Origin: Oscillospiraceae bacterium
Lineage (GTDB): Bacteria > Bacillota > Clostridia > Oscillospirales > Oscillospiraceae
Assembly: GCA_017624715.1 (NCBI GenBank)
Contig: JAGAMN010000036.1
Span: 1-41,111 of the forward strand
Direction of reading: 5' to 3'
Length of the DNA: 41,111 bases
The number at the start of each line of letters is the position of its first letter. The stretch's first letter is position 1. The position numbers were made by a program, and so were the translations under genes. This document shows positions 6,682 to 16,655 of this stretch, piece after piece. Below the pieces are notes generated by a model, which saw nothing but the letters and a program-made list of their open reading frames with translations, was not told the DNA's origin and ran no database searches.

Positions 6682-8037
6682 TTACTTCTCCAGAATGATA
6701 GGACCGTTGTTGGCTTCCAGGGCCTGGCGAATGTAGACGGCGGCATCGGCAGGGGAGAGCTTCACCTGCTGGCCTGTGACCATGTTCTTAACGGAGCACA
6801 TACCCTCAGCGATCTCATCTTCGCCCAGCAGAACCGCAAAGGGCACAGCCAGCTTGTCCGCATAGGCCATTTTCTGCTTGAACTTCTTCTGCTCACTGTA
6901 CAGCTGTACCCGCAGGCCGGTGCTGCGAAGGGTTTCCGCCAGGGCAATGGCCGGGCCGGGCTCGGCGGTCATGGGCAGAACTAGGGCGTCAGCCGGGGCG
7001 CTGGGCAGCTCGGGATTTAACAGACCCTGTTCGTCCAGGACATAGAACAGCCGGGTCAGACCGATGGAAATGCCAACGCCGGGCAGCTGCTTGTCGATGT
7101 AGTAGCCGGCCAGATTGTCGTAACGGCCGCCGGAGCAGACAGAGCCGATCTCCGGATGGTCAAGCAGGGTGGTTTCATAAACGGTGCCGGTGTAGTAGTC
7201 CAGGCCTCTGGCGATGGTCAGATCCACGGCAAAGTTGGCCTCGGGCACGCCAAAGGCAGCCAGATTAGAGCAAACGGCCTTCAGTTCCACAAGACCCTGG
7301 TCAAACAGTTCGTTCCGACCGGCGTAGCCCTCCAAAGCGGACAGAACTTCGTCGTTACTGCCGGTGATGGCGATGAACTTCAGGATCTCATCGGCCTGGG
7401 TTTCGGTCAAGCCGCAGTCGGCAATCAGAATGCCACGAACCTTCTCTGCACCGATCTTATCCAGCTTGTCCACGGTACGCATGATGTCACCGCTCTTGTC
7501 AGACAGCTCCAGCATGGCGTAGAAGCCGGAGAGGATCTTGCGGTTATTCACCCGAATTTGGAACCGGGACAGGCCAAAACCGCGGAATACCTTATAAATG
7601 ATGGCAGGAATTTCTGCCTCGTTGATGATGTCCAGCTTGCCGTCGCCGATGATATCGATGTCTGCCTGGTAAAACTCCCGGAAACGGCCACGCTGTGCCC
7701 GTTCGCCCCGGTAGACCTTACTGATCTGATACCGGCGGAAGGGGAATGCCAGATCGTTGCAATGCAGGGCAACATATTTTGCCAGAGGCACGGTCAGGTC
7801 AAACCGCAGGGCCAGGTCAGAGTCGCCCTTTTGGAAACGGTAGATCTGCTTTTCAGTTTCGCCGCCGCCCTTGGCCAACAAAATCTGGGCATCTTCGATC
7901 ACCGGAGTGTCCAGGGGAGCAAAGCCGTAGGATGCGTAGGTGTTGCGCAGAATTTCCATCATACGCTCGAACCGGGCTTGCTTGGCAGGCAGCAGTTCCA
8001 TAAAACCGGACAAAGTCCGGGGCTTGATAATATCCAT
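6682..8037 (-). CDS. hisS: Histidine--tRNA ligase
   Basis: A 451-residue class II synthetase that charges tRNA-His. Visible are motif 2 (R-G-E-R-A-Q-R-G-R-F-R-E-F-Y-Q-A-D), the histidine-specific signatures R-G-L-D-Y-Y-T-G and S-V-C-S-G-G-R-Y-D-N-L, motif 3 (G-V-G-I-S-I-G-L-T-R-L), and a C-terminal anticodon-binding domain from about 350. The start at MDIIKPRTLSGF fits the family and an AAAGGGA site; the in-frame extension upstream to 8097 runs through a hairpin repeat and is rejected. It lies in the minD-mgsA-like-hisS operon, separated from mgsA by 62 bases. No aspS follows, unlike the common hisS-aspS pair. Confidence 0.97.
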   Translation of the reverse strand: MDIIKPRTLSGFMELLPAKQARFERMMEILRNTYASYGFAPLDTPVIEDAQILLAKGGGETEKQIYRFQKGDSDLALRFDLTVPLAKYVALHCNDLAFPFRRYQISKVYRGERAQRGRFREFYQADIDIIGDGKLDIINEAEIPAIIYKVFRGFGLSRFQIRVNNRKILSGFYAMLELSDKSGDIMRTVDKLDKIGAEKVRGILIADCGLTETQADEILKFIAITGSNDEVLSALEGYAGRNELFDQGLVELKAVCSNLAAFGVPEANFAVDLTIARGLDYYTGTVYETTLLDHPEIGSVCSGGRYDNLAGYYIDKQLPGVGISIGLTRLFYVLDEQGLLNPELPSAPADALVLPMTAEPGPAIALAETLRSTGLRVQLYSEQKKFKQKMAYADKLAVPFAVLLGEDEIAEGMCSVKNMVTGQQVKLSPADAAVYIRQALEANNGPIILEK

Positions 8038-8063
8038 AGTGATTCCCTTTCGTAAAACAATTG

Positions 8064-8093
8064 TGTCATTGCAAGGGTGAACTCGCAATGACA
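8064..8093. repeat. Minimal TGTCATTGC hairpin
   Basis: TGTCATTGC and GCAATGACA flank a 12-base loop between the mgsA-like gene and hisS. The arms equal the outer ends of the larger repeats at 3094-3229 and 11621-11714, so this looks like an internally deleted copy. It could form an RNA hairpin that affects hisS levels within the operon. Confidence 0.6.
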
Positions 8094-8099
8094 ACATCC

Positions 8100-8513
8100 T
8101 TAATATCTGGTCTTGGTGTGGAAAACTTCTCTCCAGTCCAGGTCGCCACGCTGCAGACCCATAACAAACATTTCTGCGCTGGCCAGATTGGTGGCGATGG
8201 GCACATTATGCTTGTCACAGTGGCGGATGGTTTCGATCATCTGGGCATCGTCCCAGGGATCGGTGGTGTTCGGATCGGTGAACAGCAGCACCAGGTCGAT
8301 CTCGTTATAGGCAATACGGGCGTTGATCTGCTGGTGACCGCCCTGCTTATGGCTCAGCAGCAGCGTGATGGGCAGACCGGTATTGTCTGCGATCAGACGG
8401 CCGGTGGTGGCGGTGGCATAGAGGCTATGCTTGCTCAGCACACTCTTATATGCGGTACAAAACTGAACCATCAGCTCTTTTTTCTTGTCGTGGGCCAAAA
8501 ATGCAATATTCAC
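8100..8513 (-). CDS. Methylglyoxal synthase homologue with altered active site
   Basis: A 137-residue protein collinear with MgsA, which converts dihydroxyacetone phosphate to methylglyoxal and phosphate. The N-terminal A-H-D-K-K-K, the T-A-T-T-G phosphate loop and the C-terminal I-P-I-A-T-N are conserved. By recalled alignment to E. coli and B. subtilis MgsA, the catalytic Asp of G-G-D-Q-Q is His60 here (G-G-H-Q-Q), the active-site His of P-H-x-P-D is Trp87, and the second Asp of that motif is Ala90. Asp80 (T-D-P) is kept. The fold is clear, but synthase activity is doubtful, so I give no symbol. It lies 20 bases downstream of minD, a neighbourhood often seen in Clostridia. Confidence 0.85.
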   Translation of the reverse strand: MNIAFLAHDKKKELMVQFCTAYKSVLSKHSLYATATTGRLIADNTGLPITLLLSHKQGGHQQINARIAYNEIDLVLLFTDPNTTDPWDDAQMIETIRHCDKHNVPIATNLASAEMFVMGLQRGDLDWREVFHTKTRY

Positions 8514-8533
8514 GCTGATCTCTCCTTTTCTCT

Positions 8534-9271
8534 TTATCGGATGGAAACGGGCACGGGAAGACCCTGAATCCGTCTTGCAATGCGGCGGCAGGCTGCAGCC
8601 GCACCTTTTTTCGTATATTTCAGCAGCGGTTCATCAAAAACCGTTGCCAGCGTCACATTGGGGTCGTTGGGGACGATGCCCAGCAGGGGCAGGGCAGCTT
8701 CGTCCATTACATCGTCTACGGTCAGACACATGGTTTTGTACAATTTTTTGTTGGTGCGGTTGACCACCAGGCGCACATCGTGCTTGCCCATACCCTCCAG
8801 GATCTGGGCGGTGCGGGCAGCGTCCCGGACAGCGGCGGCATCGCCGTTGGTGACCAGGATCACCCGGTCGGCCAGGGAAGCGCAAAGCTGGAAGCCTGCA
8901 TCCAGACCGGCAGGAGCGTCCAGGAAAATGTACCGGAATTGGGCTCGGGCAGTGCGGAGCATGTCGGAAAATGCGGCTTTGTCGATATCCTCAGCCCGAC
9001 AGTTCACCGGAGCGGTCAAAAATGCCAGGTTGGGATACTTGGGGTGGCGGGTGGCGGCAGACAGAGGGTACGCACCCCGGCAAATATCCAGAAAGGACAG
9101 AGCACCGGCGTTGGACAGCCCCAAAGCCAGATCCAGGTTCTGCAGACCCACATCGCAATCGATGCAAAGCACCTGCTCGCCCCGTTCCGCCAGGGCGGCA
9201 GCAATGCCGGCGCAGAGGGAAGTTTTACCGGTTCCGCCCTTGCCGGAGAGAACCGCAATCAGTTCGCCCAC
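8534..9271 (-). CDS. minD: MinD-like septum-site ATPase
   Basis: A 245-residue ParA/MinD-family P-loop ATPase. The deviant Walker A is S-G-K11-G-G-T-G-K16-T-S, with D-C-D-V-G-L-Q-N-L-D (switch I) and F-L-D-A-P-A-G-L (Walker B). MinD dimerises on the membrane and positions the division septum with MinC. The C-terminus R-R-I-A-R-R-I-Q-G-L could be an amphipathic membrane-targeting helix but is weaker than classical ones. No minC or minE is adjacent, so another MinD/ParA-like role is possible. It starts with GTG behind AAGGAGG and heads the operon with the mgsA-like gene and hisS. Confidence 0.85.
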   Translation of the reverse strand: MGELIAVLSGKGGTGKTSLCAGIAAALAERGEQVLCIDCDVGLQNLDLALGLSNAGALSFLDICRGAYPLSAATRHPKYPNLAFLTAPVNCRAEDIDKAAFSDMLRTARAQFRYIFLDAPAGLDAGFQLCASLADRVILVTNGDAAAVRDAARTAQILEGMGKHDVRLVVNRTNKKLYKTMCLTVDDVMDEAALPLLGIVPNDPNVTLATVFDEPLLKYTKKGAAAACRRIARRIQGLPVPVSIR

Positions 9272-9301
9272 GCTGTTTGCCTCCTTGTACAGTTTGAGAA
9301 C

Positions 9302-9330
9302 ATTATAATGGAATAACGCACAAAAAGCAA
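9302..9330 (-). promoter_or_regulatory. Promoter for the minD operon
   Basis: On the minus strand TTGCTT (9330-9325), a 17-base spacer, then TATAAT (9307-9302), about 30 bases before the GTG start of minD. The rest of the 9331-9530 interval is AT-rich with no convincing gene. Confidence 0.6.
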
Positions 9331-9534
9331 GAGGAAAAACGGCCTTTTTTTCGATTTTTTCATCAGTTTACACAAACCACTGAAAACGCAACCGATTGCG
9401 CACAAAATCAGGGGAACGGAGTATATAAAATGGAAAAAAGCGGTCTTTTTCGCAAGCGTCAGGAAGAGGGTGAAATCAAAAACGCACATCCTGGTAAATT
9501 CATAAAATATTTACGCATTTTTCCAAATTCCCTC

Positions 9535-9563
9535 TTGCATTTTCTCAGAACTTGGGTTATTAT
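9535..9563 (+). promoter_or_regulatory. groESL sigma-A promoter
   Basis: TTGCAT (9535-9540), a 17-base spacer, then TATTAT (9558-9563). The CIRCE operator begins four bases after the -10 and covers the transcription start, the standard arrangement for HrcA repression. Confidence 0.75.
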
Positions 9564-9566
9564 ATC

Positions 9567-9593
9567 TTAGCACTCAAAACACAAGAGTGCTAA
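9567..9593 (+). promoter_or_regulatory. CIRCE operator (HrcA binding site)
   Basis: A perfect consensus: TTAGCACTC, nine bases, GAGTGCTAA. HrcA bound here represses groESL until GroEL is titrated by unfolded protein. hrcA itself is not in the window. Confidence 0.98.
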
Positions 9594-9653
9594 ACAGATA
9601 GACAAAGCAGGGCATGACTCTGCAGACAAATATTTGATATGGAGGCAAAGTAA

Positions 9654-9929
9654 ATGAAACTCAGACCCATGGCAGACAATGTTCTGCTGAAGCAGCACGA
9701 GGCAGAGGAGACCACTTCCTTCGGCATTATCCTGGCTACTACCAGCAAGGAAAAGCCCGCTATTTATGAAGTTGTGTCCGCAGGCCCCGGCACCAAGGAC
9801 GTGACCATGACCGTTAAGGCCGGCGACAAGGTTGTCGTCAGCAAATTCACCGGCAGCGAGATCAAGCTGGACGGCGTGGAGTACAAGTTTGTAAAGCAGG
9901 ACGACATTCTGGCCGTCGTGCTGGACTGA
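9654..9929 (+). CDS. groES: Co-chaperonin GroES
   Basis: A 91-residue protein, the seven-subunit lid of the GroEL chamber. Typical features are MKLRPMADNVLLK, the mobile loop (E-E-T-T-S-F-G-I-I-L-A), A-G-P-G, V-K-A-G-D-K-V-V-V-S-K and the C-terminal D-D-I-L-A-V. It starts behind a GGAGG site 61 bases after CIRCE. groEL follows 17 bases later in the same transcript. Codon use is strongly biased, as expected for an abundant protein. Confidence 0.98.
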   Translation: MKLRPMADNVLLKQHEAEETTSFGIILATTSKEKPAIYEVVSAGPGTKDVTMTVKAGDKVVVSKFTGSEIKLDGVEYKFVKQDDILAVVLD

Positions 9930-9940
9930 TCAGGAGGTAA

Positions 9941-11578
<1,638 letters not shown>

Positions 11579-11586
11579 GACTTTTT

Positions 11587-11615
11587 AAAAGGCGTGCCGA
11601 AAGGCACGCCTTTTT
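11587..11615 (+). terminator. groESL terminator
   Basis: The stem GGCGTGCC / GGCACGCC around GAAA is preceded by AAAA and followed by T5, nine bases after the groEL stop. Confidence 0.92.
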
Positions 11616-11620
11616 GTTTC

Positions 11621-11714
11621 TGTCATTGCGAGGAGCGAAGCGACGTGGCAATCCCCTGGTTGGGAGGAATATTTCGAAGATTGCCACGCCAGTGTGCGCA
11701 CTGGCTCGCAATGA
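11621..11714. repeat. TGTCATTGCGA inverted-repeat element, copy 2
   Basis: Starts TGTCATTGCGAGGAGCGAAG and reads ACGTGGCAATCCC. The right half reads GATTGCCACGCCAGTGTG and ends CACTGGCTCGCAATGA. It is a member of the same family as 3094-3229 and sits between the groESL terminator and the rny promoter. Confidence 0.8.
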
Positions 11715-11772
11715 AATATTCTTTTGACAATGAAATAAGTTGGTGGAAATTTGGTAAACTGAACAAATGTCC

Positions 11773-11801
11773 TTGACATTCAGTGCTTTCGCTAGTACAA
11801 T
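11773..11801 (+). promoter_or_regulatory. Strong promoter upstream of rny
   Basis: A consensus TTGACA (11773-11778), a 17-base spacer, then TACAAT (11796-11801). The predicted start near 11808 leaves about 200 bases of untranslated leader before rny. Confidence 0.75.
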
Positions 11802-11807
11802 ATATTC

Positions 11808-12000
11808 GGTATAATGTGCGCAGTATGGGAACTTTTCCGCTGCGTTTCATGGATATCCGGCGTAAGCCGGGGCACGCGTGTTGCGCCTCGTGGCGTTTAT
11901 ATTTGACAGATCCCCCATTTTTGGGTGAAAAACAGAATATACACCAGGGGCCCATTGCGCCCACCCCTTCGGCTATGCTCTATTTTTAAGAAGGAGGTGC
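11808..12000 (+). promoter_or_regulatory. Long, structured 5' leader of rny
   Basis: About 190 bases of predicted untranslated RNA. It contains a perfect CCGGC-GTAA-GCCGG hairpin with a GNRA-type tetraloop (11857-11870), further GC-rich segments (CACGCGTG, GGGGCCC and CACCCC) and the AAGGAGGTG ribosome site at the end. It matches no riboswitch family I can recall. It may control rny expression or hold a separate small RNA. Confidence 0.4.
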
Positions 12001-12007
12001 TGGAAAT

Positions 12008-13558
12008 ATGGGACCGTTAGAGATCATTTTGATCGTTGTTGGCGTTGTGGTCGGTTTGGCGGCAGGCTTTGGCTTCGGTATTGTGTACCGCAAGAAGGTC
12101 GCTGAGCGAGAGATCGGCTCTGCAGAGCAAGAGGCCACCCGTTTGATCAACGAAGCAATCCGCAGCGGCGAGAGCCGTAAGAAGGAAATGCTTCTGGAAG
12201 CCAAGGACGAGATCCATAAGTCACGCACAGAGTACGAAAAGGAAGTTAAGGAACGCCGGGCGGAGCTGAGCAAACAGGAGCGCCGCTTGCAGCAGAAAGA
12301 AGAAACTCTGGATAAGAAGGTTGACACCTTCGAACGCAAGGAAGAGGAACTGGCTAAGAAGCTGGAAAATCTGGCACAAACCCAGGCTGAGGTCGAGCAG
12401 ATCAAGCGCCTGCAGATGAACGAACTGGAGAAAATTTCCGGTCTGACCCAGGAGCAGGCCAAACAGTTCCTGCTGCAGAGTGTGGAGGACGAGGTTCGCC
12501 ACGAAACTGCTATGAAGATCAAGGAGATCGAGCAGCAGATGAAAGATGAGGCTGAGGACCGTGCCCGTGAGGTCATCGCCACCGCCATCCAGCGCTGCGC
12601 TGCGGATCATGCCGCTGAGACCACCGTTTCCGTTGTGGCCCTGCCCAACGATGAAATGAAGGGTCGCATCATCGGCCGTGAGGGCCGGAACATCCGCACT
12701 TTGGAAACCATTACCGGTGTGGACCTGATTATCGACGATACCCCCGAAGCTATCACAGTTTCCAGCTTCGACCCCGTCCGTCGGGAAATTGCCCGTCTGG
12801 CTCTGGAGAAGCTGATCGCCGACGGCCGTATCCACCCCACCCGCATCGAGGATATGGTGGAAAAGGCCCGTAAGGAAGTGGATCGCGTCATCCGCGAGGA
12901 AGGCGAACGGGCTTGCTACGAGACCGGTGTTCACAACCTGAACCCCGAGCTGGTCAAGATCCTGGGCCGCCAGAAGTACCGCACTTCTTACGGTCAGAAT
13001 GTGCTGAATCACTCCATCGAGGTTGCCCACATTGCCGGTCTGATGGCCGCAGAGCTGGGCATGGATGTGGCCATGGCCAAGCGTGCAGGTCTGCTGCATG
13101 ACCTGGGCAAGTCCATCGACCACGAGGTGGAAGGCAGCCATGTACAGCTGGGCGCCGATATGGCCCGGAAGTACAAGGAGAATCCCATCGTCGTCAATGC
13201 CATCGAGGCACACCATGGCGATGTGGAGCCCAAGAGCATCATCGCTGTGCTGGTGCAGGCCGCCGATGCGGTGTCTGCCGGCCGTCCCGGCGCACGGCGT
13301 GAGAATGTGGAGAACTACATTCGCCGGCTGCAGAAGCTGGAGGAGCTGACCGGTTCTTTCCCCGGCGTGGAGAAGGCGTTTGCCATCCAGGCTGGCCGCG
13401 AGGTTCGTATTATGGTCAAGCCCGAGGTTGTCACCGAGGACAACATGATCCTGCTGGCCCGGGATATGGCCAAGAAGATCGAGGCCGAGCTGGAATACCC
13501 CGGCCAGATCAAGATCAACGTGATCCGGGAAACCAAGGCTGTAGAGTACGCAAAGTAA
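12008..13558 (+). CDS. rny: Ribonuclease Y
   Basis: A 516-residue membrane-anchored endoribonuclease that starts mRNA decay. Residues 3-24 form the N-terminal anchor, followed by a highly charged coiled coil to about 190. A KH RNA-binding domain has [12 protein letters not shown] (about 218-229), and an HD domain has H-S-I-E-V-A-H and the metal-binding L-L-H-D-L-G-K (about 360-366) plus E-A-H-H-G-D. Length and order are normal. The start follows AAGGAGGTG (11992-12000). It is monocistronic with a strong promoter and terminator. Confidence 0.98.
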   Translation: MGPLEIILIVVGVVVGLAAGFGFGIVYRKKVAEREIGSAEQEATRLINEAIRSGESRKKEMLLEAKDEIHKSRTEYEKEVKERRAELSKQERRLQQKEETLDKKVDTFERKEEELAKKLENLAQTQAEVEQIKRLQMNELEKISGLTQEQAKQFLLQSVEDEVRHETAMKIKEIEQQMKDEAEDRAREVIATAIQRCAADHAAETTVSVVALPNDEMKGRIIGREGRNIRTLETITGVDLIIDDTPEAITVSSFDPVRREIARLALEKLIADGRIHPTRIEDMVEKARKEVDRVIREEGERACYETGVHNLNPELVKILGRQKYRTSYGQNVLNHSIEVAHIAGLMAAELGMDVAMAKRAGLLHDLGKSIDHEVEGSHVQLGADMARKYKENPIVVNAIEAHHGDVEPKSIIAVLVQAADAVSAGRPGARRENVENYIRRLQKLEELTGSFPGVEKAFAIQAGREVRIMVKPEVVTEDNMILLARDMAKKIEAELEYPGQIKINVIRETKAVEYAK

Positions 13559-13563
13559 AACAG

Positions 13564-13596
13564 AAGGTGCGCTGCATATTGCAGCGCACCTTTTTT
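13564..13596. terminator. rny terminator
   Basis: The stem GGTGCGCTGC / GCAGCGCACC with an ATATT loop and a T6 tail directly after the rny stop. The convergent glycosidase operon ends at its right edge, so it may serve both directions. Confidence 0.9.
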
Positions 13597-14680
13597 ATTT
13601 ACACTCCGCATCCGCCAGAGCGCAGAATTCCTGGATCAGTTTTATTTCCCTGGGATCGTAGGGGCGGTGATTGGGGCGATACAGATCGTGGAACCACTTG
13701 GTGAAATCCACATCGGCTTTTTCACCGCTTTCGTATTCCAGCCAGGTTTTCTCCCAAGGCTCGTAGGTTTGGTATTTGCCTGCCACGAAGCCCCAGTTGT
13801 AGCAGCCGATCTTTTCCAGATAGAACAGTGGGAACAGGGAGAAAACATCATTGTGCAGGCAGCGCCCCAGCCACTCGGTGTTCATCATGGGGCGGCCTTC
13901 TTTTTTTAGCCGCTTAATGACCCGAATGTGGGAATTATAATCCCGGTAGTAATGATAGCTGACGATGTCGGAGTTATCCAGGGCAAATTGCTCGATGGGC
14001 GACAGGGGCGTGCTTTCGTCCACAGGAATCCGCCAAACGCCGGCGGTCAGGGGCTGAATGGGATCGATTTCCCGGATCATTGAAAACAGTTCCTGCAGGT
14101 AGGGAAGGGAGATTTCTTCCCGGCGGCTGTTGCCTGGCTCGTTGTAAACATCCCAGATGCAGATGCGCGGGTCATTTTTATAAGTAGTCACAAGCTCTCG
14201 AACAAAGCGATAGTAATCCTCCCGGCTTTCCGGGTCGTCCAGATAGAAGTGCGGCGCAGGACCGTTGTGGGCACCGTGCTGGGAATGCTTTTTGCCGCCG
14301 TGGTAGCCCCAGTCATAGGTCTGCTCGCCCACATAGGGCATTTTCCAGCGCTCGGTTTTGGGCGGCATGCAGTCGTTGGCCAGCACGATCATGCAGGAAA
14401 TGCCGTACTTGGCGCACAGGGACAGATATTGGCCAAACCGCTTCATAAAACTGTCGTGCTCTTCTTTCCATACAACATATTCCGGGATCAGCCGGACGGT
14501 GTTGAAGCCGGTTTTTTGCATCAATTCCAGTTCGGCCTCTGTTGTGGCAAAACGCTCCTCGAAGCCGAGGGCCTGCCACTGATCCACGCGGTTGGCGCAG
14601 TCGGCACTCATGTAATTGCAGCCCCGGAACCAAGGCCGGGCATTATACCAATCCCAGATTCTTTCTTTCGTCCATCTCAT
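13595..14680 (-). CDS. GH5-like glycoside hydrolase (clan GH-A)
   Basis: A 361-residue TIM-barrel hydrolase without a signal peptide, so cytoplasmic. The predicted acid/base is E181 in W-D-V-Y-N-E-P and the nucleophile is E269 in M-N-T-E-W, the strand-4 and strand-7 positions of clan GH-A. An early F-R-G-C-N-Y-M and G-F-N-T-V-R-L also fit. Proteins like this are often labelled 1,4-beta-xylanase or cellulase; the substrate cannot be read from sequence, and an intracellular oligosaccharide or glycoside is likely. The ATG at 14680 has GAGGG upstream; an in-frame ATG at 14713 would overlap the dehydrogenase. It is last in the operon. Confidence 0.8.
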   Translation of the reverse strand: MRWTKERIWDWYNARPWFRGCNYMSADCANRVDQWQALGFEERFATTEAELELMQKTGFNTVRLIPEYVVWKEEHDSFMKRFGQYLSLCAKYGISCMIVLANDCMPPKTERWKMPYVGEQTYDWGYHGGKKHSQHGAHNGPAPHFYLDDPESREDYYRFVRELVTTYKNDPRICIWDVYNEPGNSRREEISLPYLQELFSMIREIDPIQPLTAGVWRIPVDESTPLSPIEQFALDNSDIVSYHYYRDYNSHIRVIKRLKKEGRPMMNTEWLGRCLHNDVFSLFPLFYLEKIGCYNWGFVAGKYQTYEPWEKTWLEYESGEKADVDFTKWFHDLYRPNHRPYDPREIKLIQEFCALADAECK

Positions 14681-14703
14681 AGTCAGTCCCTCTTCTTTAT
14701 GAA

Positions 14704-15477
14704 TTAGACCCAAAGTTCCCGTTGAATGTTGGGCGTTAATTGCGCCAGCATACCGCCATCAACGACCAGTTCAGCACCGGTGGTGTTCCGGGATGCTTCA
14801 CTGCCGAAATACCAGACAGCGTTGGCAATATCCTCAAATTCGGCAATATCCTGCAACGGGGTGTAATTTGCCAGGCAGTATTTTGCGTTGTTGACATTGT
14901 TCTCCCAGCGGGTGGTTTTGATCATGCCGGGAAGAACACAGTTGGAGCGGATGCCGTACTTGCCCCAGTCCACCGCCAGGGATTTGGACATGGCAAGAAT
15001 GGCACTCTTACTGGAGCAATAGGCACATCGGTTTTCGGTAACCCGCAGAGCGGAATTGGATGTGATAAATACGATGGAGCCGGAGCCCTTTTCTTTCATT
15101 TGCAGAGCCGCTTGCCGTGCCAGCATAAAGTTCCAGCCCACATTTGTCTGATAGACATCCATAAAATCGTGGATATCCACATTCAGGCTTACTTGATTGA
15201 TGCCAAGATTGGCTGCGTTCAGCACCAGGGTGTCCAGCAGATACCCCTGCTGCCGAATGTCAGAAAAAATGCTTTTTGCATTGTCCTCGTTGAAAATCTC
15301 GGTTTGATAGCCCTTGGCATAAATGCAGTAGGTGTCGCTGAGCTTCCGCGCCGCAGCCTGCGCCTGCTTCAATTGTCGGCTTCCGACAAAAACTGCATAG
15401 CCTTCTTTGGCAAAACGGCAAGCGATGGCATAGCCGGTGCCGGAGGTAGCGCCGGTAATGAATACAGATTTATTCAT
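14704..15477 (-). CDS. Short-chain dehydrogenase/reductase
   Basis: A 257-residue classical SDR. The Rossmann motif is T-G-A-T-S-G-T-G (8-15), with N-A-A-N at 87-90. The catalytic Ser140, Tyr153 and Lys157 lie in the I-T-S-N-S-A and Y-C-S-S-K contexts, and the usual L-P-G-M-I-K-T follows. Arg34 after the second strand (V-G-S-R) hints at NADP(H). The substrate is probably a sugar or sugar acid, from its place between a sugar-acid dehydratase and a glycosidase. The start at MNKSVFITGA is behind AGTGGGG; a longer in-frame start inside dgoD is unlikely. It lies 11 bases after the dehydratase. Confidence 0.88.
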   Translation of the reverse strand: MNKSVFITGATSGTGYAIACRFAKEGYAVFVGSRQLKQAQAAARKLSDTYCIYAKGYQTEIFNEDNAKSIFSDIRQQGYLLDTLVLNAANLGINQVSLNVDIHDFMDVYQTNVGWNFMLARQAALQMKEKGSGSIVFITSNSALRVTENRCAYCSSKSAILAMSKSLAVDWGKYGIRSNCVLPGMIKTTRWENNVNNAKYCLANYTPLQDIAEFEDIANAVWYFGSEASRNTTGAELVVDGGMLAQLTPNIQRELWV

Positions 15478-15488
15478 TTCCCCACTCC

Positions 15489-16640
15489 TTACCAGTCCGC
15501 AATGCTGCCATCTTCGTAGTACTGACGGGGTGTGGTCCACTTGCCGTCATAGATCTTGTCCTGCAGCGCTTCTTCGTCTAATTCCACGCCAAGGCCGGGC
15601 TTGGTGGGCACATCAATGTAACCGTCTTTGATGACGAAGGGTTCTTTGATATAGCCCACACCCAGATCGGAATTGTCCGGATTGCCGGGATGCTCCTGCA
15701 CCAGGAAGTTGGGAATGCAGGTGTCCAGCTGCAGGCAGGATGCCAGGGAGATGGGGCCCAAAGGATTGTGAGGGGCTACGGAACCAAAGTACAGTTCAGC
15801 CAGAGCAGCGATCTTTCTGCCCTCAAAAATGCCACCGCAATGGCAGATATCCGGCTGAACCACGCTGACGGCCTGCTTCTCCAGCAGCTGTCGGTACTCC
15901 CATTTGCCAAACAGACGCTCACCTGCGGCGATGGGAACGGTGGTGGACCGGGCAATGTTGACCATGCAGTCCACATTTTCCGGCAGGCAGGGTTCTTCAA
16001 TGAAGAAGGGATGGTAGGGCTTCAACTCTTCGCACAGGCGAACTGCCATAGCGGGGCTGACCCGACCATGGAAATCGATGGCCAAATCCACGCCGTCACC
16101 GATCAATTCCCGAACCGCGGCAAAGCGCTCCACATGCTTTTTTGTGTTTTCCGGTGTGTCGATTGCTCGAATCGGGGGGATAATGGAGTATTTCAGGGCG
16201 GTATAGCCTGCGTCCAACCGTTCTTTGGCAATCTGGAGCATTTCTTCGATGGGAAACTCGCCTGCCACACCGGCACGCTTTACATGGGTGTACATCCGGA
16301 TTTTCTCCCGGCACTTGCCGCCCAGCATTTCGTATACCGGGCAGTTGTAGTACTTGCCCTTGATGTCCCACATGGCCTGTTCCACACCGCTGATGGCAGA
16401 CAGCATGATAGGACCGCCCCGGTAGAAACCGCCCCGGTACAGCGCCTGCACATGATGCTCGATCATCATGGGATCTTTACCGATGAGGTAGTCCTCAAAT
16501 TCGTGGATCATGGCTTCCACGGCATTGCAATGACCCTCCAGCACAGGCTCGCCTAAGCCGATGATATCGGTGTCGGTGTACATTTTGAGGAACATCCACC
16601 GGGGCTTTACCTTGATGAGTTCCAGCTTCGTAATTTTCAT
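15489..16640 (-). CDS. dgoD: DgoD-like galactonate dehydratase (enolase superfamily)
   Basis: A 383-residue mandelate-racemase-type dehydratase with residue-level resemblance to E. coli DgoD (R-W-M-F-L-K, G-F-Y-R-G-G-P-I, W-D-I-K-G-K, P-L-G-P-I). Metal ligands are D189, E215 and E241, with catalytic H191 (D-F-H-G-R) and H291 (A-P-H-N-P-L-G), all offset by six from the DgoD residues D183, E209, E235, H185 and H285. It would dehydrate a sugar acid to a 2-keto-3-deoxy acid. Related sugar acids are possible substrates, and the downstream kinase and aldolase of the galactonate pathway are not in the window. Confidence 0.85.
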   Translation of the reverse strand: MKITKLELIKVKPRWMFLKMYTDTDIIGLGEPVLEGHCNAVEAMIHEFEDYLIGKDPMMIEHHVQALYRGGFYRGGPIMLSAISGVEQAMWDIKGKYYNCPVYEMLGGKCREKIRMYTHVKRAGVAGEFPIEEMLQIAKERLDAGYTALKYSIIPPIRAIDTPENTKKHVERFAAVRELIGDGVDLAIDFHGRVSPAMAVRLCEELKPYHPFFIEEPCLPENVDCMVNIARSTTVPIAAGERLFGKWEYRQLLEKQAVSVVQPDICHCGGIFEGRKIAALAELYFGSVAPHNPLGPISLASCLQLDTCIPNFLVQEHPGNPDNSDLGVGYIKEPFVIKDGYIDVPTKPGLGVELDEEALQDKIYDGKWTTPRQYYEDGSIADW

Positions 16641-16655
16641 GGTCCTTTACCACCT

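Noticed and set aside
9259-9489. 76-codon minus frame covering the minD upstream region
   Set aside because: It overlaps the minD start and its promoter, has no ribosome site, and is AT-rich by chance.
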